The position numbers and the translations under genes are program-made. A DNA stretch of 5,874 nt. Origin: Candidatus Halomonas stercoripullorum (lineage in GTDB: Bacteria > Pseudomonadota > Gammaproteobacteria > Pseudomonadales > Halomonadaceae). The stretch spans positions 1 through 5,874 of the forward strand of contig DXFC01000183.1 in assembly GCA_019114645.1 (NCBI GenBank), given 5' to 3'. Below are positions 1 to 5,142 of the stretch, piece after piece. The notes under the pieces are model-generated. The model ran no database searches and was not told the DNA's origin. It saw only the letters and a program-made list of their open reading frames with translations. Position 1 is the first letter of the stretch, and the number at the start of each line of letters is the position of its first letter.

Positions 1-442
1 TGAGCCTGAACCAGAGCCAGAGCCGATTCCTGAGCCTGAGCCGGAACCGATGCCCGAGCCCGTGCCGGATCCCCAGCCGAGCCCGTCCGAGCCGACGCCG
101 AACCCTACCTACGAGCCGACGCCGGCACCAGCCGCGCCGGCGCAGCAGGCGGCACCTGCCGAGCCGCAGGGGCCGGTGGATGTGGGGGAACTGGCACCTA
201 CCAATCGTGTGCCACCGCAATATCCGCCGCGTGCTCAGCGACGTAATCTGGAAGGATACGTGGAGTTGCAGTTTGTGGTGCGTGCCGACGGTAGTGTCGA
301 TGCCAGTTCGATTGAAGTGCTCGCGGCCCGCCCGGGCAATGTTTTCGAAGAAGCCGCCGAGCGAGCGATTGCGAGCTGGCAATTCGAGCCTGCCAACGGC
401 CTGCGTCGCGCCCGTCAGCGGCTCGAATTTCAACTGAGATGA
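1..442 (+). CDS. tonB: TonB-family energy transducer, C-terminal part (5' end outside window)
   Basis: The open frame enters from the left edge (first whole codon at 2) and gives 146 residues ending at TGA 440-442. Visible residues 1-22 are an almost perfect Pro-Glu alternation, followed by a Pro/Ala-rich stretch to about 57, the periplasm-spanning linker typical of TonB. From about 65 to the end is a TonB C-terminal domain: the 'PPQYPPRA' entry (codons for YP at 221-226), 'LEGYVELQFVV', 'ADGSVDASSIEVL', and the closing 'AAERAIASWQFEP'. By family knowledge this domain contacts the TonB box of outer-membrane receptors and passes on energy from ExbB/ExbD, allowing siderophore, haem or vitamin B12 import. 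The N-terminal membrane anchor lies outside, so the specific paralogue cannot be told. The ATG at 50 sits inside the repeat and is not taken as a start. It is convergent with xthA, with 17 bases between stops. Confidence 0.88.
   Translation, partial: EPEPEPEPIPEPEPEPMPEPVPDPQPSPSEPTPNPTYEPTPAPAAPAQQAAPAEPQGPVDVGELAPTNRVPPQYPPRAQRRNLEGYVELQFVVRADGSVDASSIEVLAARPGNVFEEAAERAIASWQFEPANGLRRARQRLEFQLR
2..67 (+). repeat. Hexamer-like GAGCCN repeat encoding Pro-Glu
   Basis: Degenerate GAG/GAA-CCN units run in tandem in the reading frame and encode Glu-Pro dipeptides, interrupted by Ile (codon at 26) and Met (codon at 50). The repeat continues less regularly to about 125 as Asp/Ser/Thr/Gln-Pro pairs. 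It forms the rigid extended segment of the TonB linker. The repeat may begin upstream of the window. Confidence 0.75.
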
Positions 443-459
443 TAGCCAGTCAAGATGAA

Positions 460-1293
460 TTAAAGCTTGAATTCGGTCCACACCGGCGCATGATCCGAAG
501 GGCGCTGCATGCCGCGCAGATCATAATCAATGCCGGCGTCGACGACGCGTTCGGCCAACGGTTGCGTCACCAGAATATGGTCGATACGCAGGCCGCGCTT
601 GGGGTCGCGTTCGAAGGCCCGAGAGCGGTAATCAAACCAGCTGAAGCGGTCGTTTATTTCCGGGTAGCGCACCCGGTAGCTATCGGTCAGCCCCCAGGCC
701 TTCAGGCGTCCCAGCCATTCGCGCTCGACCGGCTGAAAACTGGTCTTGCCTTCGCGTAGCCATCGCTTGCGGTTAGGCTCGCCGATACCGATATCGATAT
801 CTTCGGGAGAGATATTGAGGTCTCCCATGACCACCAAGCGCTCATCAGGGCGATGCTGGTCATGCAGCAACCGGGTCAGTCCGGCATAGAATTCACGCTT
901 GTTGGGAAACTTCGTGGGGTGTTCGATATTTTCACCCTGAGGAAAATAGCCGTTCCACACCGTTAGTGCTTCGCCATCGGCGGTGCGTAACCGGATACCG
1001 ATCAGCCGGCGCTGTGATTCTTCACCATCGCCCGGGAGGCCGAAAAAGACCTCTTCCGGGCCGGTGGGGCAGAGTGCCTTGTGGCACATCAAGGCAACAC
1101 CGTAGTGGCCTTTCTGGCCATGGTAATGCACGTGGTAGCCCATGGCCTCAACCGCCTCGCGCGGAAACTCGTCGTCGTGGACTTTGGTTTCCTGCAGCCC
1201 GATTACCAATGGCTGGTGAGTGGCAATAAGGGCTTCGAGCTGATGCAGTCTGGCGCGCAACCCGTTGATATTGAATGAAACCAGGCGGATCAA
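460..1293 (-). CDS. xthA: Exodeoxyribonuclease III (AP endonuclease)
   Basis: The 277-residue product is an endonuclease/exonuclease/phosphatase-fold enzyme very like E. coli XthA (268 residues). Family function: Mg-dependent 3'-5' exonuclease on duplex DNA, class II AP endonuclease and 3'-phosphatase, working in base excision repair in the cytoplasm. Visible catalytic set: Asn8 ('VSFNINGLRAR'), metal ligand Glu35 ('LQETKVHDD'), Tyr116 ('NGYFPQGE'), Asp158 and Asn160 ('GDLNISP'), Asp238, and Asp267-His268 ('PSDHAPVW'). The signature 'GIGEPNRKRWLREG' is also present. About six extra residues relative to E. coli lie between Glu35 and Tyr116. The start is TTG at 1293-1291: the homologous N-terminus begins one or two residues before 'VSFNI', and a GGAG lies 8 bases upstream. 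That TTG overlaps the stop of the preceding small gene by 4 bases, so translation is probably coupled. No active-site residue is missing. Confidence 0.96.
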   Translation of the reverse strand: MIRLVSFNINGLRARLHQLEALIATHQPLVIGLQETKVHDDEFPREAVEAMGYHVHYHGQKGHYGVALMCHKALCPTGPEEVFFGLPGDGEESQRRLIGIRLRTADGEALTVWNGYFPQGENIEHPTKFPNKREFYAGLTRLLHDQHRPDERLVVMGDLNISPEDIDIGIGEPNRKRWLREGKTSFQPVEREWLGRLKAWGLTDSYRVRYPEINDRFSWFDYRSRAFERDPKRGLRIDHILVTQPLAERVVDAGIDYDLRGMQRPSDHAPVWTEFKL

Positions 1294-1538
1294 TCGTTGT
1301 GCTCCGTATCAGGCGTTGCCGGACGCTCGGGGTGGATGGCAATAGTAGGTGCCTGCTCCTGACGCGCCAGCTTGCGCGCTGCTTGCAGCTTGCGCTGTTG
1401 ACGCTTTTTCTGGGTGAAACGTTGCGAAGAAGTGACCTGATCGGGATTCTCGTGGCGCCACTTCTTGTAGTCCTTGCGCTTGCCGGTGCGGATGCTCACC
1501 TTGTCGGCCAGCGAGCGGGTTTTCTTGCGACGGGTCAT
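1290..1538 (-). CDS. Small, very basic protein of unknown function upstream of xthA
   Basis: The 82-residue product has no domain I can name with confidence. It has 23 Lys/Arg against 9 Asp/Glu; 22 of the basic residues fall in positions 1-59, and the tail (60-82) is Pro/acidic. There is no signal peptide, membrane segment or Cys. It opens 'MTRRKKTRSLADK', then 'RKDYKKWRHENPDQV', then an Arg/Lys/Gln-rich probably helical stretch (about 40-59). Such composition suggests a nucleic-acid or ribosome-binding protein (inference). The opening resembles the basic N-terminus of YihI, the Der GTPase activator, but the protein is too short and I see no YihI C-terminal part. The ATG at 1538-1536 has GGAG 9 bases upstream (1551-1548). 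It is first gene of a unit with xthA (4-base overlap) and diverges from rhlB. The real-gene call rests on ribosome-binding site, coupling and composition. Confidence 0.75.
   Translation of the reverse strand: MTRRKKTRSLADKVSIRTGKRKDYKKWRHENPDQVTSSQRFTQKKRQQRKLQAARKLARQEQAPTIAIHPERPATPDTEHND
1302..1305 (-). promoter_or_regulatory. Ribosome binding site supporting the TTG start of xthA
   Basis: GGAG on the minus strand (plus-strand CTCC at 1302-1305) lies 8 bases before TTG 1293-1291, inside the last codons of the upstream small gene. It supports initiation at this non-ATG codon. I see no ATG or GTG at a position that fits the known XthA N-terminus. Confidence 0.6.
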
Positions 1539-1577
1539 CAGGCCTGGCTCCGTGGGTGGTGTGTAGCATAAAGGCGT

Positions 1578-1586
1578 ATTCTACCA
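1578..1586 (-). promoter_or_regulatory. Candidate extended -10 promoter for the small gene-xthA unit
   Basis: On the minus strand TGGTAGAAT matches the sigma-70 extended -10 pattern TGnTAnnnT. The hexamer TAGAAT occupies 1583-1578. No good -35 is visible 17 bases upstream (GCGCGT at 1606-1601), which fits dependence on the extended -10. Transcription would begin near 1571, leaving about 33 bases of leader before ATG 1538. Inference from motif and position only. Confidence 0.42.
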
Positions 1587-1602
1587 GTCTGCTGCAACAG
1601 AC
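1587..1602. repeat. 16-base near-palindrome in the divergent promoter region
   Basis: GTCTGCTGCAACAGAC pairs with itself at 7 of 8 positions (one C/A mismatch), with its dyad between 1594 and 1595. It covers most of the spacer of the candidate minus-strand promoter, so a repressor bound here would block that promoter. It could be an operator half shared by both promoters, or chance. It does not fit the LexA pattern CTG-N10-CAG, since its CTG and CAG are only 6 apart. Confidence 0.35.
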
Positions 1603-1622
1603 GCGCCCTTGTCGTCGTAGGC

Positions 1623-1631
1623 TGGTACAAT
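1623..1631 (+). promoter_or_regulatory. Candidate extended -10 promoter for rhlB-dinG
   Basis: TGGTACAAT matches the extended -10 pattern, with hexamer TACAAT at 1626-1631. The position 17 bases upstream (1603-1608, GCGCCC) is a poor -35. The start of transcription would fall near 1638, giving a pyrimidine-rich leader of about 48 bases before ATG 1686. Its placement argues against the in-frame TTG at 1638 as the rhlB start. Motif-based inference. Confidence 0.42.
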
Positions 1632-1685
1632 ACGTGGTTGGTAGAAAACTCCATTCATTCTTTTTACGGACAAGACACACAGCCT

Positions 1686-2960
1686 ATGAGCGAGTCGGAA
1701 CAGACCACAGCCCCGGCCGAAGATCGCAAGCCCAAGCGTCGTCGGCGCAAGCCGCGTCGTCGTCAGTCAAGCTGGGATCTGCGCCAGTTTCAGGTGCCTG
1801 CCGTGGCGGGCAAGTGGCGCTTTCACGACTTTGATTTGCCCTTGCCATTGATGCGCGCCATCCACGCGCTGGGTTTCGAGTATTGCACACCGATCCAGGC
1901 CGAAGCGCTGATCCATACGCTGCTGGGTGGCGATGTGGTCGGCAAGGCCCAGACCGGTACCGGCAAGACCGCTGCCTTCCTGATTTCGATCCTGGCCTAC
2001 TTCCTTGAGGAAGAGGCTCCGGATGGTCAGAAGCCGGGTGCGCCGCGTGCGCTTATCGTAGCGCCGACCCGTGAACTGGCCTTGCAGATCGAGAAAGATG
2101 CCAAGGCACTGGCGCGCTTCACTGACCTTAATGTTGCCTCCGCTGTGGGCGGTATGGATTACCAGAAGCAGCGTGACAATCTAGGCAAGAAGCTCGATAT
2201 CCTGGTGGCGACCCCTGGACGTCTGCTCGATTTTCACGAGAAGCGGGATGTCGACCTCACCCAGGTAGAAGTATTGGTGCTCGATGAAGCTGACCGCATG
2301 TTGTCGATGGGCTTCATTCCCGACGTCAAGCGCATCATTCGTCATACACCGAAGAAGGAGCAGCGCCAGACGTTCCTGTTCTCCGCTACCTTCTCCGAAG
2401 ACATTCTCAATTTGGCCAGTCAGTGGACCCACGAGCCGACGCATGTCGAGATCGAAGTCACGATGGATAACAGGGCCAATATTGATCAGCGTGTCTACAT
2501 GGTGAGCGATGATGACAAGGCGCGGCTGTTGGTCAACCTGCTCAAGCAAGAGAGCTTCGAGCGGGTGATGGTGTTTGGTAACCGTCGCGATCTGGTACGC
2601 AAGCTTGAAGACCTGCTGAAGAAAGCGGATGTCAACGTTGCGATGCTTTCCGGGGACGTGCCACAGAACCAGCGCATCAAGACGCTGGAGAGTTTCCGCG
2701 AGGGCGCGGTACAGGTGCTGGTGGCCACCGATGTAGCCGGCCGTGGCATTCATATCGAAGATGTCAGCCACGTCATCAACTACACCTTGCCCGAGGATCC
2801 CGAAGACTACGTCCACCGCATCGGTCGTACCGGTCGGGCTGGTGCTACCGGGGTGTCGATCAGCTTCGTGGGCGAGGAGGATGCCTTCTCGCTGCCCGAG
2901 ATTGAGCGCTACATCCAAGATAAACTGCACTGCGAGCATCCACCCGAGGGGCTGCTGTAG
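1686..2960 (+). CDS. rhlB: ATP-dependent DEAD-box RNA helicase, RhlB type
   Basis: The 424-residue product holds all DEAD-box motifs in order: Q motif around Phe46-Gln71 ('GFEYCTPIQ'), motif I 'AQTGTGKT' (88-95), Ia 'APTRELALQ' (126-134), 'GG' 155-156, Ib 'TPGRLLD' (176-182), II 'DEAD' (200-203), III 'SAT' (233-235), IV 'VMVFGNR' (294-300), V 'ATDVAGRGIH' (347-356), and VI 'HRIGRTGRAG' (377-386). 'RFHDFDL', 'SGDVPQNQRIKTLE' and the closing 'CEHPP' match RhlB of pseudomonads; in E. coli, RhlB unwinds RNA for RNase E and PNPase in the degradosome. A basic patch (residues 14-26, 10 Arg/Lys) precedes the core, and the protein stops soon after it, without the Arg-rich C-tail of E. coli RhlB. The start is ATG 1686; an in-frame TTG at 1638 directly follows the candidate -10 and is rejected. 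The ribosome binding site is weak. Other RhlE/SrmB-like names are possible but fit less well. Confidence 0.9.
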   Translation: MSESEQTTAPAEDRKPKRRRRKPRRRQSSWDLRQFQVPAVAGKWRFHDFDLPLPLMRAIHALGFEYCTPIQAEALIHTLLGGDVVGKAQTGTGKTAAFLISILAYFLEEEAPDGQKPGAPRALIVAPTRELALQIEKDAKALARFTDLNVASAVGGMDYQKQRDNLGKKLDILVATPGRLLDFHEKRDVDLTQVEVLVLDEADRMLSMGFIPDVKRIIRHTPKKEQRQTFLFSATFSEDILNLASQWTHEPTHVEIEVTMDNRANIDQRVYMVSDDDKARLLVNLLKQESFERVMVFGNRRDLVRKLEDLLKKADVNVAMLSGDVPQNQRIKTLESFREGAVQVLVATDVAGRGIHIEDVSHVINYTLPEDPEDYVHRIGRTGRAGATGVSISFVGEEDAFSLPEIERYIQDKLHCEHPPEGLL

Positions 2961-2964
2961 CCAC

Positions 2965-5097
2965 ATGCTGGATGAGGCCCTCAAGGGCGAGATTCAGGCC
3001 GCTTACCGCCGCGTGCTGGAGACCCAGGGGCTGACGCCACGCTACGGCCAGCGCCTGATGATCGCCGAGATTGCGCGGACCCTGGCCAGTATCGAAGCCG
3101 ACGATGCCGGCAAGCGGCTCTCTGACGAGCATGTCTGTGTGCTGGAGGCGGGCACCGGTACCGGCAAGACGCTGGCCTATCTGCTAGCGGCTCTGCCGGT
3201 GGCCAAGGCGCGAGGCAAACGACTGGTGATTGCAACGGCCACCATCGCCTTGCAAGAACAGGTGCTGTTGCAGGATCTGCCGACCCTCAAAGCCCATAGC
3301 GGGCTCGATTTCAATTATGCCCTGGCCAAGGGGCGCGGGCGCTATATCTGCCTGACGCGGCTTGAGCAGGCCTTGGATGGTATTGAAGGCAATCCCACCC
3401 TGTCGCTGTTTGAGCAGAGCCTGACCCAGGATGCGGGCAGCCATTTCCAGGCGCTGGTACAGGAACTGGCCGATGCCTACGGCAGTGGCAACTGGGAGGG
3501 AGACCGCGAAAGCTGGCCGGGGGCTATCGATGACAATGACTGGCGGCGGCTGACCATCGATCATCGTCAGTGCACTAACCGCCGTTGCGGTCATTTTGGC
3601 GCTTGTGCCTTTTTTCGCGCGCGTCGTGATCTCGAAACCGCAGATATCATTGTGGCGAATCACGATCTGGTGCTGGCGGACCTCTCGTTGGGAGGCGGTG
3701 TGGTACTGCCCCCACCCGGTGACTGCATCTATGTCTTTGATGAAGGCCACCATCTGCCTGACAAGGCGTTAACCCATTTCGCCCACCGTGTGGGTACCAA
3801 CGCTACCTTGCGTTGGCTGGGCAATCTCAAAAAATCACTGACCGAACTCAACCAGGCTTTGGCGGTTCAACCCACCCTGGCGCGCTTGCTGGCAGGGCTC
3901 CCCGAAGCCATTGCGGCGCTGGAGCCACGCCTGGGTGAAGCCTTCTCCCTGGGTCATCAATTGGCCGGCCGGCCTCATGGGCTGGAAGAGAGCGAGGAGT
4001 TTCATCAGCATCGTTTCGAGATGGGGTGCACGCCCGAAGCGCTGCGTGAACACGCCGGCAGTCTACTGACGGCTTTTGCCGAGCTATCACGTGCGCTTGA
4101 AAGCATGAGCGATATCCTGCGTGAGAGTCTCGACCCGGATAAGCATACCGGGCTGGCCCGCGAACAGGCCGAAGCCTGGCTGCCGCTTATCGCTTTACTG
4201 CATGGCCGCGCAATGGAAGCCTATGGCCTGTGGCAGGCCTACGCTGCCACGGATGCCGAGGGCGAGGCGCCACATGCCCGCTGGCTGACACTGGAGCGTT
4301 TCGGCAGTGAGCCCGAATTGACCTTTTCGGCCAGCCCGGTATCGGCAGCGCCAACTCTGGCCAAGACCCTGTGGGGGAGCTGCTTTGGTGCTGTGGTGAC
4401 TTCAGCGACGCTGACCGCCCTGGGGCGTTTCGAACGCTTGCAAGAGCGGGCGGGGCTGGCCAACCGTTACCGCTATCAGCGCTTGCCTAGTCCCTTCGAT
4501 TACTCCCGTGCGGTGCTCAGTGTGCCGCGCCAGGCCGTCGATCCGGGCGACCGGGAGGCCCATGAGCAGGCCATCGTGGAGTTCGTCAGCGAACTGGGTG
4601 AGAAGGAAGCGGTCTTGATGCTGTTCTCGTCACGCGCGCAACTGCGGGCGGTGGAAAAAGCCTTGCCCGGGGCTTGGCGTGAACGGGTGCTGGCGCAGGA
4701 CAGGCTACCCAAGCGTGAGCTGATCGAACGCCATCGAGCCCAGGTGGATGCCGGCAAGGGCAGTGTAATTTTTGGCCTGGCGAGCTTTGCCGAGGGTATT
4801 GATCTGCCCGGCGACTATCTTACCCATGTGGTAATTACCCGGCTGCCTTTTGCCGTCCCCGATGATCCGGTCGGAGCAACACTGGCCGAGTGGATCGAGA
4901 GCCGTGGTGGCAACTCCTTCATGCGTATCAGCGTGCCGGATGCTTCTATCAAGCTGGTACAGGCCTGTGGGCGCTTGATCCGCAAGGAGGCCGATCATGG
5001 GCGCATTACACTACTTGACCGCAGGGTGCTCACGCGCCGCTATGGCCAGGCACTGCTTGACGCCTTGCCGCCGTTTCGGCGTGAAATCGAAGCGTAA
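2965..5097 (+). CDS. dinG: ATP-dependent DNA helicase DinG (iron-sulphur, XPD-like)
   Basis: The 710-residue product is close to E. coli DinG (716) along its whole length. It is a superfamily 2, 5'-3' DNA helicase that also unwinds D-loops, R-loops and DNA-RNA hybrids, helping forks through transcription. Visible: N-terminal 'YGQRLMIAEIA' (27-37), Walker A 'EAGTGTGKT' (61-69), Ia 'TATIALQEQ' (91-99), and 4Fe-4S cysteines 129, 203, 208 and 214, whose spacing (74, 5, 6) equals that of E. coli Cys120, 194, 199 and 205. Next come Walker B 'DEGHH' (259-263), 'SATL' (480-483), motif V 'SFAEGIDLPG' (607-616) and motif VI 'QACGRLIR' (666-673). No exonuclease domain is attached. The start is ATG 2965, four bases after the rhlB stop, with GAGGGG at 2946-2951, rather distant (13 bases). 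No LexA box is visible in the junction, so expression probably follows rhlB. The same frame is open upstream to 2743, but that part is a shadow of rhlB. Confidence 0.95.
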   Translation: MLDEALKGEIQAAYRRVLETQGLTPRYGQRLMIAEIARTLASIEADDAGKRLSDEHVCVLEAGTGTGKTLAYLLAALPVAKARGKRLVIATATIALQEQVLLQDLPTLKAHSGLDFNYALAKGRGRYICLTRLEQALDGIEGNPTLSLFEQSLTQDAGSHFQALVQELADAYGSGNWEGDRESWPGAIDDNDWRRLTIDHRQCTNRRCGHFGACAFFRARRDLETADIIVANHDLVLADLSLGGGVVLPPPGDCIYVFDEGHHLPDKALTHFAHRVGTNATLRWLGNLKKSLTELNQALAVQPTLARLLAGLPEAIAALEPRLGEAFSLGHQLAGRPHGLEESEEFHQHRFEMGCTPEALREHAGSLLTAFAELSRALESMSDILRESLDPDKHTGLAREQAEAWLPLIALLHGRAMEAYGLWQAYAATDAEGEAPHARWLTLERFGSEPELTFSASPVSAAPTLAKTLWGSCFGAVVTSATLTALGRFERLQERAGLANRYRYQRLPSPFDYSRAVLSVPRQAVDPGDREAHEQAIVEFVSELGEKEAVLMLFSSRAQLRAVEKALPGAWRERVLAQDRLPKRELIERHRAQVDAGKGSVIFGLASFAEGIDLPGDYLTHVVITRLPFAVPDDPVGATLAEWIESRGGNSFMRISVPDASIKLVQACGRLIRKEADHGRITLLDRRVLTRRYGQALLDALPPFRREIEA

Positions 5098-5119
5098 AAA
5101 GACCCGCCGAAGCGGGTCT
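5096..5119 (-). terminator. Intrinsic terminator of the DAHP synthase gene
   Basis: On the minus strand an 8-base-pair stem (5119-5112 with 5107-5100) with the loop TTCG closed by C-G, the very stable UUCG tetraloop type, runs into a run of T from the A tract at 5096-5100. It lies 24 bases past the stop of the minus-strand gene. On the plus strand the stem is followed by TGCAAG, not a T run, so it would work poorly as a terminator for dinG. The T run overlaps the dinG stop codon (5095-5097). Confidence 0.9.
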
Positions 5120-5142
5120 GCAAGATGGCCTTGAAGCATCTG

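Larger units (their letters stand above)
1575..1634. repeat. Imperfect inverted repeat carrying both divergent -10 boxes
   Basis: The left arm 1575-1590 (CGTATTCTACCAGTCT) and the reverse complement of the right arm 1619-1634 (CGTATTGTACCAGCCT) agree at 14 of 16 positions, with a 28-base spacer. Each arm holds one outward-facing extended -10 element, so the intergenic control region is nearly mirror-symmetric. Part of the match follows from both arms being -10 elements, but the flanking CGTATT and CCAG bases extend beyond that motif. Confidence 0.6.

Noticed and set aside
50..442. ATG at 50 as the start of a complete 130-residue protein
   Set aside because: The Pro-Glu repeat continues in frame upstream to the window edge, and a TonB protein needs an N-terminal membrane anchor, so the gene is cut and this Met is internal.
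457..474. AT-rich near-palindrome as a bidirectional terminator between tonB and xthA
   Set aside because: The stem is weak and AT-rich, pairing leaves almost no loop, and no T run follows on either strand.
439..759. Plus-strand open frame of 106 residues opposite xthA
   Set aside because: It is antisense to catalytic motifs of xthA and has no ribosome binding site or family motif.
1589..1600. CTG...CAG in the intergenic region as a LexA (SOS) box
   Set aside because: The two triplets are 6 bases apart, not the 10 needed by the E. coli-type LexA site, and the centre is not AT-rich.
1638..1685. TTG at 1638 as the rhlB start, adding 16 residues
   Set aside because: It lies right behind the candidate -10 box with no ribosome binding site, and the added residues do not look like an RhlB N-terminus.
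2743..2964. Upstream extension of the dinG frame by 74 residues
   Set aside because: It overlaps conserved rhlB motifs V and VI in another frame, and DinG homology begins right at the ATG at 2965.
2181..2984. Long minus-strand open frame (267 residues) opposite rhlB
   Set aside because: It is a shadow of the helicase codons; its translation shows no recognisable motif.
3184..3753. Minus-strand open frame of 189 residues opposite dinG
   Set aside because: It lies wholly inside conserved dinG coding sequence and resembles no family I know.
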